From Pelomyxa schiedti (Eukaryota; Evosea; Pelobiontida; Pelomyxidae), in contig JAHLWZ010000904.1 in the NCBI GenBank assembly GCA_020536535.1, forward strand, positions 1 through 52,567: a DNA stretch of 52,567 nucleotides, given 5' to 3'. The position numbers were made by a program, and so were the translations under genes. The notes under the pieces were generated by a model. The model saw only the letters and a list, made by a program, of their open reading frames with translations, was not told where the DNA came from and ran no database searches. Of this stretch, positions 1 through 9,960 are shown one piece after another; position 1 is the first letter of the stretch; each line of letters starts with the position of its first letter.

Positions 1-2
1 CC

Positions 3-2260
3 CCAGCCTCGGCGCCTGCCCGGCCGCCCTCGGACGCCACGCTGCTCGCCCCCCCAGGGCCCCTCTCCCCTCCCGCCCCCGCCCCGCCGCCCCCTCCTGC
101 GCCCCCCCGCCACCACGCCCACCCCCCGCAGCCGCAGCCGCCGCAGATACAAATACAACCACTGGAGCCCCCGGCGCCCCTGCACCTCGGCTCAAGCACC
201 ACCAGCAGCACGAGCACTAGTGCAATTGGCGAGAGAACCCGCAGTACTGGCAGCATCGGTACCAGTGATATGGATGCCATTAGCGGCGGCGGCAGCAGCA
301 GCAGAAGCAGCAGCAGAATCAGTGACAACAACATTGCCATTCCAAAGCACAGGTCCTCTCATATGATGATGGCTGCTTCCTCGGATCCACTCCCGGTACA
401 TCACCAGCACAGGGTCCAGGCTCAGCCGCAGTCGCTGAGGCACCAGCAGGGGCATCATAACCAGAACCTTGGATACGGGGGAGCCTCTGGGCCGCCGCAG
501 TGGGATGGAACACCCCCCCAGGCCACAGGACTTGTGAAGTCTGGATTGGATGGTTTCATAGGCGGCGATGTGGGACCTTTTCCGCTAATGGGTGGTGGTG
601 GAGGCGGGGGCAGTGGCAGCACAAGGGGTGCCCAACAAGGAGGGGGTGGAGGGATTCCATCTGTGTTTTTTGATGTTGGTAGGGCGCCACAGTTTACGCC
701 ATTCCCACAGATGCAACTACCACAGCTCCAGTTGCCAATTCCATTTGGTCTACCTCCAATTGTCACGAGTATAGGAGACTCCCAAGCGTACCCAGGATTG
801 CCAAAAACTGAGGGAATGGGGATGGACCTAAATGCAATCATGAGTCAAGTGGATGCTAGGCAGAGTGCACCTCATAGTCGCTCTGTAAGCACTTACTATG
901 GGAAAGCTCCTTCTACAGACTTTCATCATGGCCATGGTTACCAACGGGATGTGACATCTGGAGTCAGTTCTGTTGTCAGCATGCAACCCACAAATACTAA
1001 ACGTCTGGACTTTGTCAGCAACCCTATTAATCACGCTTTCTCAAGTGAAAAAGCTTCCGCAGTGGATGCTGTGGCTAGGCGTTCTCTCACATCGTTCAAA
1101 AAAAATGGTGGGTTCGACAGAATGAGAACAGAAATATCAAAACTTATTTCTGACTCTGTATGTTCCATGTCACCTGTAGTCATCTAAAGTACCACAGGAA
1201 CTGGAAAAAGAGCTCAAGCAACACATACAACAGATTTGCGAAACTTCCCCTGTACTGGCAAGTGCAAACATTTCTGCTGCCCAAACAAATACCGTAATGA
1301 GAAAGGATTTATTTGCCTCACTCAAAGAAGAAGTTTACCGGTACAGTTACCCCAGCAATTCTTCTCCGAAAATTACTGACCAGACCAAAATAAATTAGCT
1401 CCAAGGTTCTGGCTCGCGTCACAGAGGATTTTACAAATAAAATTCACCAGGCACTCACAACTACACTATCGGAGCAGATGAGAAACCAACTGCGAGACAT
1501 AGTTAGAGCTGAACTTTCTCCAACAACATCACCCCCAACAAAGCGACCACCACATTCCCAGAAACCTTCATCAATACCTACTCAGCCCAAAGCAGCAATT
1601 CTCCCTCCGAAAAATTCCGCAAGTACAAATAAGCCAGATACCCAAGCAAAAACTTCCAGTGCCAGTAAACCAAACTCAACACCAACACAATCAGTCAATC
1701 AACTTTCCGCGAACTCAAATAACACTCCTAATCTCCAAACAGGTCAGGATCCACCAAGTCAACAAAATCCCTCACAACATCACACTCAAACAACAACCAC
1801 CACAACAATTACAGCAGCAGCAACTACTAGTAATAGTAGCACTCTCTCACACACAGGATCGGGTCTGAACTCTGCCACTACACCCACAGAGCCTCTTCGA
1901 AAACGGGCAAAGTTCCACAATTTGCAAGTTGCAACACCCACAATCACCGGCACCCACAGTAGCAGTTGTACTACTTCTATAAGCAACTCACAGGAATCCA
2001 TAGAACCGCAAATAAAACCAGAGGAGGATCAAAAAGAACAGGAACAACGGGAACAAAAACAACCACCAAAAAAAGTAGAGAAAGAATCACAAGATACAGA
2101 GGAACCAAGCACAGCAACAACCAGAGCGGAAGAGAATCCAACTAGTGACACAAAGAAAAGTGTCACAGACAAGATAGAGACCACCGCAACACCACAAACT
2201 AATGAAGTAATACAAATCCCTCCTCACCGCACTACTTGGTCCAAAAGACGTAAACTTTGA
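3..2260 (+). CDS. 5'-truncated low-complexity protein with a central helical block
   Basis: The reading frame is open from the window edge through the ATG at 270, so the true start lies to the left. The N-terminal part is Pro/His/Gln-rich and very GC-rich, followed by Gly/Ser and Gln runs. The apparent stop near 1187 is avoided by an intron at about 1158-1197, and a second intron at 1341-1398 (gtacag...aaattag) joins LKEEVYR to SKVLARV in frame. Around these junctions lies the only ordered-looking part: about 100 residues, probably alpha-helical, rich in Glu, Lys, Gln, Leu and Ile. The C-terminal 230 residues are a Thr/Ser/Pro/Gln/Asn-rich tail that turns acidic and ends in a basic WSKRRKL, which could be a nuclear signal. 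I do not recognise the family. A scaffold of RNA or chromatin complexes is possible, but that is only inferred from composition. Confidence 0.6.
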
Positions 2261-2342
2261 ATGTATGAATAACCTCAAGTATGAAAGGCGAAGGTTACTT
2301 CATTTCATTTTATTTGTACTTTCTCGTTCGTACCCTTCAGTT

Positions 2343-3253
2343 TCACGGGTACCAGTCCAAGTCCACGCCTATTTATAAAGTCACAAGAGAAACTTATATG
2401 CGGAAACACACTTTGGTTGCACAGCGACGTGGTTCCTTCATACTGCTTGACACCTAGAAATATGTTTATATTTGCTTCCAAGAAAGAAAGAGGAAAGCAA
2501 ACACACTTGGAGTTGTCCATCCGCCAAAGGCCACGTAGTCAGAGAACGAGGGGTTGTTGTCATAGTGAGCATACCACAGTGGATAGGCAGCACCGCCGGT
2601 GTAGCTGGAGCCCATAATTGGCTGCCACTGGCTCTTGCTGGTATACACGCCGATAGTTACACCCATGGATTTGGCCTGGGCAACCAAGCTTGTGAAGAAG
2701 TTCTGGTTTGCACTTGTGCTGTTTCCCCAGTAGGTCCCCGGCCCTTCCACATCAAACCACATCATTCCATACTTGACGGAATTTGACGTAAGATACTGAA
2801 CCGATGTAGAAACCTGTCCCCTGCACAAATGGCAATAAGTAACTAAGCCTCAACAATATGAACTTTTCTAAACATGAAAATAAAAATAAGACAAGATATA
2901 TTTCAAAATGGTACAGCTAGTAATCGACAGCGCTTTATTTATATTATGGGAGCCACATATATAGAAATGGCCGTTACTCACGCGGGGTCTCCACACGAGA
3001 AGCAGGGGAAGAAGTACACGTCGAAGTATGACATGCCGCCGTTCCAGGCCGCTTTGGACGAGGCCACCACGGCCGTGTCGACCTCCCCGTTGGAGCGGAA
3101 GCACCGGGAGACCGTGAAGTGGTAGCCCTTGCTCACAAGGCACTCCGCGTTGGCCTCCACCAGGGTGCTTGACATGTCGATCCCGCTGTAGCAGTAGACC
3201 TGCTCCAGTCCCACTAGGCACACCAGTACAATACCAACGACACACAACCGCAT
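2343..3253 (-). CDS. Secreted GH25 (Chalaropsis-type) lysozyme
   Basis: A closed four-exon model gives 217 residues: 3253-2982, 2820-2507, 2453-2412 and 2368-2343, with introns of 161, 53 and 43 bp, all GT-AG. The protein begins with a signal peptide (MRLCVVGIVLVCLVGLEQVYC). It then follows the GH25 barrel in order: YSGIDMSS at the first strand, a Cys-rich segment, FDVEG carrying the Asp-x-Glu catalytic pair, GVYTSKSQW, PLWYAHYDN, FGGWTTPSVKQYEG and the terminal VDLDWYP. The family cleaves the beta-1,4 bond between N-acetylmuramate and N-acetylglucosamine in peptidoglycan. In a phagotroph it would act in digestive vacuoles or outside the cell. Eight or more cysteines suggest disulfides. The gene is head-to-head with the dehydrogenase (113 bp apart). 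The family call is secure. The digestive role is inferred. Confidence 0.93.
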
Positions 3254-3366
3254 TCTTTCGGTTTTTGTTTTTTTCGATTGGTCTGTATCTTACTTGAACA
3301 GATCGTTCTCATTTCAGTCAACAAGGAGAGAAACAAAAAAACAAACGATTGGAACAACAAAAAAAA
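3254..3366. promoter_or_regulatory. Shared 113-bp intergenic region of a divergent gene pair
   Basis: This is the only DNA between the start codons of the lysozyme (leftward) and the dehydrogenase (rightward), so it must hold both 5' leaders and probably both promoters. It is rich in short A and T runs. An A-tract directly abuts the dehydrogenase ATG. No TATA box can be told apart from the background. Confidence 0.4.
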
Positions 3367-4463
3367 ATGGCGAAGGTGTTCATCACGCGACTGCTTCCGG
3401 AGCCTACAATGCAGCGTTTCCGTTCGTGCAAACTCATAGGAGACCTTAAGGTGAGTCCTCACGATCGAGTACTCACAAAGGAAGGCAAGCCAATCCCCGC
3501 GCCGCTTTCGCCCCACCACGCACCCCGACCCATAATCACCAAACACCCACAACAGAGCTCGCGGAGGGCATCCAGTGGTGCGACGTCGCCGTGACCCAGC
3601 TGACCGACGCTGTCGACGACTCCGTCCTGGCCCTGAACCCGCGCCTCAGGCTCGTCGCCAACTACGCGGTCGGCTACAACAACATCGACGCGGCGTCGGC
3701 GCGCCGCCGCGGCGTGCTCGTCAGCAACACCCCGGGCGTCCTGACCGACGCCACCGCGGACCTCGCCTTCTCCCTGCTGCTCGCGTGCGCCCGCAACGTC
3801 GTCTCTGGCGAGCGCTACCTCCGCGACGGCCGCTGGCGCTCCTGGGCCCCGACGCTGCTGCTCGGCGCCGACGTGCACCACAAGGTCCTCGGCGTCGTCG
3901 GCATGGGCCGCATCGGCGCCGCCGTCGCGCGCCGCGCGCTGGGCTTCGCCATGCGCGTCGTCTACTGCGACGCCCGCGACGCCGCCGCCGTCGCCGAGGC
4001 CGCGGCGCTGGGCGGGGGGCCCGCCGACGGCGGCGCCCTCAGGGCCGCCGTGGCCGCGTCGACCAGGATGCCCCTGGACGACCTGCTGCGCTGCAGCGAC
4101 TTTGTGAGCTTGCACGTGCCGCTGACCCCCGAGACGAGGGGCATGCTGGGCGCCGAGAGGCTGGCGCTGATGAAGCCCACCGCGTTCTTGATCAACACAG
4201 CCCGCGGGGCCGTGGTCGACGAGGCGGCGCTGTGCCGGGCGCTCAGGTCCGGCGCCATTGCCGGGGTCGGGCTGGATGTGTATGAGAACGAGCCTGCCAT
4301 CAGCGAGGAGCTGCTGCAGTGCACTAGGGAGTTTGGGAGCTGCGTTCTGGTGCCGCACATTGGGAGTGCCACTTTGGAAACAAGGTGTGCTATGGGAGAC
4401 CTGGTGTTTGAAAACGTCGTGGCCTGTCTGGAAAACAAGCCACTACCAACACGCATACCCTAA
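3367..4463 (+). CDS. D-2-hydroxyacid dehydrogenase (glyoxylate/hydroxypyruvate reductase type)
   Basis: Two exons (3367-3484 and 3556-4463) give 341 residues. The NAD(P)-dependent D-isomer-specific 2-hydroxyacid dehydrogenase fold is clear: ANYAVGYNNID near residue 85, VVGMGRIGAAVARRALG (the GxGxxG dinucleotide motif), NTARGAVVDE with the catalytic Arg, DVYENEP with the Glu, and VPHIGSAT with the catalytic His. The set matches glyoxylate/hydroxypyruvate reductases, which reduce glyoxylate to glycolate or hydroxypyruvate to glycerate. The true substrate cannot be read from sequence. The intron has a GC donor (AAGGAAG|gcaag); using it restores DRVLTKEELAEG, which the family expects, while the nearby GT at 3451 would delete about 12 residues. 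The first two thirds of exon 2 is extremely GC-rich with C/G third positions, unlike the last third. Bacterial origin is possible but not shown. Confidence 0.92.
3485..3555 (+). other. Non-canonical GC-AG intron, 71 bp
   Basis: The donor reads AAG|gcaagc, the usual consensus for GC-AG introns, and the acceptor is caacag. Splicing here keeps the frame and restores the conserved N-terminal segment of the dehydrogenase. The competing GT donor at 3451 keeps the frame only with the acceptor at 3557 and loses that segment. Confidence 0.7.
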
Positions 4464-4604
4464 AAGAAAAAGCTTCATTTTTGCCATTTGAAAAGTTTTG
4501 GTATTCAAAATTTTCTTCAAATATTCCTTTTAGAACCGCAGGAGTGGTTACAGGGTACTCTGTTATTCACCTTTCTGAATTTGTATTCTGCCGTAGATGT
4601 TAAT

Positions 4605-6203
4605 TTAATTTGTTGTATGGCAAAACAACCTGGGTCTTGTGGTTGCAGAATGTTGAGCTTCAAACTCCACTTCCACTTGGTGCAGCAATTCAGCAAGGGA
4701 ATTATAGACTGCATGAGAAGAGCCATGGGATACGGTCATTGACACATTCGCCTTCTTCAACCAGAAGAAAGCTTTTTCTGTGTGCTCGAGGTACCACTCA
4801 AGTTTGCCCATCATGAAGTATTGCAATCCCCGAAGAGGCCAGTAGTTGGGGTAGAGGTCTGTCGGTACATAAGTATTGTATAAGGTTTCAAATCAATTCA
4901 CAATCGTAAATGGCTATCGTTTTGGCACAGTACCGGGAGGCCGCGGTAAAATCCTGCCAAAGTGTAAGATTGGTTTCAGAGAAAGTGTACCTTGATGTCG
5001 ATACAAAAAGAAACAAGCGAATTCAGAGTTGACAAGAGTTGCACATTGTGAGGGTGCAATAATTTCCTCTGAATATCAAATGCAGCAACGAGAAAATCTC
5101 TTTTGGTGGAATCTGGGATATTCACACCTGTTTAATCTGGTTTGTAAGGGAGAAAATTAAAAAGGTGAGTGTAGTGCATGAGTTTGTTTCTGGCATACCA
5201 CAAGCTTGCTGTAGCAACCGAAGTGACATTTCTTTCTTCTCCATTAAGCTGGAGTACGGTCCATGTGCCACTCTACAGGAGAGGCAAGCCGCTTCAGATT
5301 TCTCGGAAGTTTCTGGAATAGCACCGTTGCACCCAGGGTTTGTACAGCGGTAGCCAGAGAGCTCCACAGTGCGAGACCCCTCATACTATCTCAGAAAATG
5401 AGTGAAGAAAGAAAGCTTACAGGATTTAAATCTTCAATGCACTGGTCACACTTACATAGAAATGCAAAGTTATTCATGAGTTCCTCTCTTCGCTGTTGGA
5501 CTGTAGCACCAAGTTCAATATAAGTCACAGTAAGCTACAAATATTGTTGGTATAAGGTCACTTTTCTTTGCAATACCTCAGTTCCCGCAGTAATAGGCTC
5601 TATGGCTCTTACAAAGACTGTGTCCCCTTCAAACACTGTCACACAATTCGGCTTACAGGAGTGATTAATGATTGCCGCTAATGGATACAACCCAACTCCT
5701 ATTGGCTGGAAGTCATCATTGGAGATATTGAAAGCATTGGTTTCCAACTGCAACAAAGTGAATTATGACTGGGCTAGCAGAGACCAACCTTGGCAAGGAT
5801 CTGAACAAGTTCAGATGCTGGAACTCTGAGATCTTCTCCAAGAAATTCGTACGCCATAACCGACATGGCCATGTACCTTTCTGACCTGGAGGAATCATTG
5901 GGGTCCACATCTAACAACATCACCGCAATGCAAGATAAGAATACAAATTACTTGGTTTCAAGGTGGCTACATCATCCCAAGAAAGGGAAGGCACCGCGGG
6001 AATAACACCTTGCATTTCCAACTTCCGCCTACACAACAAGCGATAGCACAGTATTACAGTGTCCGGGGGTCTCTTTTGTACAGGCAAAGCTGCTAACCTT
6101 GCACACTCGTATTTGTGAAACGCCCACATTTTTTCCTTCATTCAAGTTACAAATAAAAATAAAAAGCGCAATTCCATTAAACAAAAAGGAAAAGGTACAT
6201 AGC

Positions 6204-6236
<33 letters not shown>

Positions 6237-6537
6237 AACAAACAGCCAAAAACCAGTGAACGTTATCCCAAACACGCACTTGGCACTTCTGGGAACAGAA
6301 GTAAGCCCACTTGCAGGCGGAGCAGCGGCGGCACTCCTGCTGGCGCCAGCAGCCCTGGCACGTCGTGGTCCTGCGCCGCTCCCTCACCACCGCCGCGTAC
6401 GGCGCGCACCGCAGGACCACGTCCCCGCGCCCGATGGGCCTCGTGGCCACCGCCGCCCTGCCCTTCTCCACAACCCCCTCCGCCACATCGAATGGCACCC
6501 CTGATTGTGGAAGTGCTGCTGCTCTTGCGGCTGACAT
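4605..6537 (-). CDS. SET and MYND domain protein (SMYD-type lysine methyltransferase)
   Basis: The start is MSAARAAALPQSG at 6537. The N-terminal half-SET segment (GRGDVVLRCAPYA) is followed by a MYND zinc finger with Cys pairs at CQGC, CRRC, SACK and YFCSQKC. It is completed after an intron by WAFHKYECARLAAL. Later exons carry the second SET half: NDDFQPIGVGLYPLAAIINHSCKPNC contains the cofactor-binding NHSCxPN, followed by the post-SET CKCDQC. The C-terminal exons (about 5370-4605) form a helical TPR-like domain. This split SET-MYND-SET-TPR order is that of SMYD proteins, which methylate lysines of histones or cytosolic proteins. Introns are about 45-300 bp. One holds a CAA microsatellite, seen as GTT on the coding strand. 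Internal exon edges between 5700 and 4830 are approximate. Confidence 0.88.
6203..6235. repeat. (CAA)n microsatellite in a SMYD intron
   Basis: About ten uninterrupted CAA units followed by CAATAACAAA. The run lies inside the intron that splits the MYND finger, so it is not translated. Confidence 0.9.
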
Positions 6538-6854
6538 GTCGCAATCGGAGGTAAAAAACAAGGCTCCAAGGGTAGTTTGATATGACCCGTGTCGCAGCTG
6601 CAGCTGTCTTGAAGGACCAACAGCGTGGATGGTTGGTTGTAGGAGTTGCGTGGGAGAACTTGCAAACCCAGTTCTTCAATCCTCCCCTGTGATTGATTTC
6701 ACGGATTGGTTGAAAAATTTGGGTTTCGCGCCAAATTTTTTTGGTTTTTAAGGAAAAAAAAAGACAACAAAAATTAAAAAAAAAAAATAACCAGGATGCG
6801 GACATGGAAGGGAAAGCATAAGGTGCGACAGTCACATTGAGAAGCATATACAAC

Positions 6855-6960
6855 ACACTTGTGAGCATTTGGGAGCAGCAAAGTGGAGCATTTGGGAGAA
6901 TTTGGAGCGGTGCATTTGGGAGCATTTGGGAGCATTTGGAGCGGTGCACTTGGAGCTGGG
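6855..6960. repeat. Degenerate tandem repeat of a GCATTTGGGA-like unit
   Basis: About seven imperfect copies of a 10-13 bp unit (variants gagcatttggga, gcatttgggagc, gaatttggagcg) lie head to tail, some grouped into a roughly 22-bp higher unit ending in gcggtgca. On the minus strand it yields a spurious Pro/Asn/Ala/Cys-rich ORF. Confidence 0.75.
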
Positions 6961-7339
6961 AGTTTTGGGTGGTGGCAGCATGCATTTGGGGGATAGCAGC
7001 AAGCAGCATGGGCAGGCATAGTTTGGAGTGCAAGGCAACTGATAGATAATACAGGCGGGGGAAAATATTATTAATGCCTCGTGCTCAGCACCACCCTCAC
7101 TCAAATGTTTTGCTTTTCCTCTCCTTTTTGTGTTGCGCCGGTTGGGGTGTTTTGGTGACGGTTCGGCCCTGAAACGCCCTCCGCCCTTCCCTCGCAACGG
7201 AAACACCTTCCTTTAAAATCAAAAAGTCTGTGATTGGCGGAAAAAAAAGAAGAATAGCTGGGTGATGAGGAGTTAATTTGCCGGCAGTGATATCTCATGA
7301 TCATATCTGCTGCGGAATCGGAAGCCAACACGAGGAGAT

Positions 7340-8050
7340 AATCTGTTCCAGGGCAAGGAGGAATCCACCAGGGAACAAAAAAGCGAGACTGAGACCAAAG
7401 TTAGTCAGGCTCACTTGGTTGTGCTTGAACATGCACGTCGGCCTGTGTGCAAGCCGTACTGGCATTCGGTAACAACTTCGGGGCAAGAGATGCTACTGGG
7501 GGACAGTGAGCCAACAATAATGGAAAGTAGGCTGTCATACATGTGCCCTCAGGCTTTTCAGTCGGAGAAATGCTATTCGTCGCGCGATCGCAGTGCCTGT
7601 ATGATCCCATATCTACCGAAACTCTGATTAGACGAAATAAAATACAGTAGTGTCTAACAACCTTGGCATTCCCACGTTCTTCAATCAGTATGTTTGGCGG
7701 TTTAAAGTCTTTATATAAGTACAGGAGGGAAGATAAAATACACACTTACCTTGTACAACGAAGACCTGGTAATGCAAATATAAGCCTGCACGTGCCTAAT
7801 GTGACGGCAAGAAGGGAGGGAAATTGGTGCGTTCCTTCCTTCAGGCGGCCAACAGAAATGGAAATTTTAAGATTAATGATGTCTATAATTGGCAGGAGGC
7901 CTCTCATGCAGGGTGTCAGCCTCGATAAGAAGACTGTTGAGATCACACTGAAGCAACTCAAAGACCAGCAGTTGACAGGGCATAAGACATAGGGTGAGTG
8001 TTGATGATGGGTTCTCCTCAGATCCGCAGTCAATAGTTGTTGTACCAAAA
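7340..8050 (-). pseudogene. Decayed protein-kinase copy
   Basis: On the minus strand the stretch YKDFKPPNILIEERGNAKV (about 7700-7650) matches a kinase catalytic loop, canonically HRDLKPxNIL followed by GNAKVxDFG. The His-Arg is replaced by Tyr-Lys, and the frame is lost soon after. Downstream, in other frames, PEVVTECQYG resembles the APE segment, and SVDMGSYRHCDRAT looks like an activation loop. An upstream stretch ending near 8048 could be the N-lobe. Stops and frame changes break every version I tried, and no splice set rescued it. It is most likely a dead copy of a kinase from a larger family. A divergent, heavily spliced gene is less likely. Confidence 0.5.
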
Positions 8051-8290
8051 AACCGTCAGCAAGCGTATTTCATTGTGTTGAACTGTGCTTGGGTGCTGCC
8101 TACGTAATATTAGGGACGTAACACGACGAGTCACCGTAGCGGTTGTCCTCACGTATTTGTGGTGGACTACTACTGTGGTGGGTCGTTGTGGCGAATACAC
8201 TTCATAGAAGCAGTTTAGAGGTGCCTCTTGGGGAAGAGATTTTGAAAAACGGACGTTTGTTGATTGATTGGCGTTTCAACAGTTGAAACG

Positions 8291-8579
8291 ATGGACAAGG
8301 TAGCGCTGCTCGTTTCAAAGCCGCATTGCCCTCCGAAATGTTGATTGATCTAACGCCGTTTGTGTGTGTTGACAGGAAAAAAAAGCCGGCGCGGGGCAGA
8401 CCAGAGTCAGGGCGATGTTTGACTACACGGGCCAGGAGGACAGTGAGCTTTCGTTCGTGGAGGGAGATATCATCCTAGTGGAGAACAAAGACCCGAGCGG
8501 GTGGTGGAAGGGAACCCTTGGTGCCGGCGGCAAATCTGGCTTGTTCCCATCAAACTATGTGGAGATCATTGGTAACTGA
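8291..8579 (+). CDS. SH3-only microprotein (70 aa)
   Basis: Two exons, ATGGACAAG (8291-8299) and 8376-8579, are separated by a 76-bp GT-AG intron. They encode MDK joined to EKKAGAGQTRVRAMFDY and onward, 70 residues in all. Nearly the whole protein is one SH3 domain: RAMFDYTGQEDSELSF (ALYDY motif), EGDIILV, GWWKGTL (conserved Trp pair), and GLFPSNYVEII (the SNYV motif). The key residues of the proline-binding groove (Tyr of FDY, Trp, Pro, Tyr) are present, so it should bind PxxP ligands. It has no catalytic or membrane part and could act as a small adaptor or competitor. An upstream coding exon cannot be excluded, though 235 bp of stop-containing DNA separates it from the next gene to the right. 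Confidence 0.82.
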
Positions 8580-8814
8580 TTTGATTTATGAGGAACCACA
8601 AACCCACATCACTTCAACCTCATCAGAACCTCCACAATTCCTGATGAATAGATAGAATTGAGCTTAAGTTTCTTGTGCAATCTTGGGGCAGTACAGGTGG
8701 TGTTTGGGTGGGAGTCATCTTGTGCCTTGTATCCAATACCTTGAACCTCCAAAGAAAGGCTTTTTGATCACTCGAGAGAAGCCTTTTTTTGGTGAGTCAC
8801 ACTAGAAATTCTCG

Positions 8815-9878
8815 ATGACGGTCACGCGGCGGGTTGTTGTTGGTGTGTTCGTGGGGTTGTTTTTGATTGTGGGAGTGTGCCGTGGGGCCAAGACTACGAC
8901 GCCGTCCGACGATGACGACGACGCGGCGGCCGACGTTGTGACTTGTGGGAGCACCATTAAGCTGAGGCACGCGAGTACCAACTATCGGTTGCACTCCCAC
9001 AAGGTTACTTATGGGAGCGGATCGGGCCAGCAGTCCGTCACTGGCTTCCCTGAATTCGATGACCCAAACAGGTACGCTTTTTCGAGGACTCCCATAATCA
9101 TTGTTGAAATGGCAGGGTGATAAACGTGGCACTGCGTTTTATTTAAATAGTATTCTATGATTTATTTGGCCTCATTTTTATGTTAGCTAATTCATTTCTC
9201 CCTATTAGTCTGTGGACAATCCATGGTGGAAAAGATGGCTCCTGTCCTCGTGGGTACGTAAGTTAATTCCCTTTGTTCAGCCAATCTCATAGCTGAGTTT
9301 TATCCTCCAAAAAAAGCAAGCAGATAAAGAACGGAGATGTTATCAGATTAATGCACGCACAGACTAAAAAGAACCTCCATAGCCACTTACATCAGTCGCC
9401 ACTCACCCACCAACAGGAGGTGAGCTGCTACGGGGATAACGGAGTGGGTGATTCAGGTACAGTGAAAGCTTAGTGACACTTCCCGTGACCCTATCCCAGG
9501 TGATATGTGGGTAGTGGAGACACAAGACAAAGGGCCTTGGAAACGATCCGCTCCTGTATGTTCTTCCAAGAGTTCTCCACGGTTTCAATAAACTAATCAT
9601 ACCAAAAAGATTCGTTTTAAACATGCCGATACTGGGATGTATTTGTATGCTACTTCCCAAGCAAAGGTAAAGCATACCCCTGTCTATACCATTAAATAAG
9701 CTGACTGAATTTTCAATTGTGTAAACCAGTTTGGCAATCCCATCCCCGGCCAGTTGGAAGTCAGTGCTGTTAAGCATTCTGATCCTAACTCACTGTGGAA
9801 CACTGCAGTATGGAAGCTTCACCTTCAAAACTCTCTGACCAATTACAGGAAGGTTTCTATTTCCCCGTTGAAAAATAA
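8815..9878 (+). CDS. SDF2-like ER lumenal protein with MIR domains
   Basis: Seven exons close to 220 residues: 8815-9071, 9209-9253, 9317-9456, 9500-9555, 9610-9666, 9730-9807 and 9849-9878. A signal peptide (MTVTRRVVVGVFVGLFLIVG) is followed by an Asp run and then three MIR repeats of the SDF2 type: CGSTIKLRHASTNYRLHSH, then IKNGDVIRLMHAQTKKNLHSH with SPLTHQQEVSCYG, then IRFKHADTGMYLYATSQ. The end, NTAEGFYFPVEK, matches the closing element of SDF2 proteins. MIR domains also occur in protein O-mannosyltransferases. SDF2 proteins work with ER Hsp70/Hsp40 chaperones and mannosylation-linked quality control. Unlike SDF2L1, no KDEL/HDEL signal ends the protein. Confidence 0.93.
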
Positions 9879-9960
9879 ATCCCTTTCTTTTCTCTTTTTT
9901 TTTGAGTCTCAACTGTGGTGAGGTGTGATTTTCCCCTGCGCCACACCAACTCTTAAAAAA

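Larger units (their letters stand above)
6538..8290. other. 1.75-kb gene-poor stretch
   Basis: I find no intact gene here. The stretch holds an A/T-rich segment (6720-6790), degenerate short tandem repeats (about 6855-6960), several short ORFs without family signals, and a decayed kinase copy on the minus strand (7340-8050). The last 250 bp before the SH3 gene would hold its promoter and leader. Confidence 0.5.

Noticed and set aside
3459-4358. 299-codon minus-strand ORF over the dehydrogenase
   Set aside because: It is a GC-rich shadow of a well-supported dehydrogenase exon, with an Ala/Arg/Gly composition and no motifs.
6263-7033. 256-codon minus-strand ORF
   Set aside because: It runs through an intergenic repeat and only enters SMYD sequence in the wrong frame.
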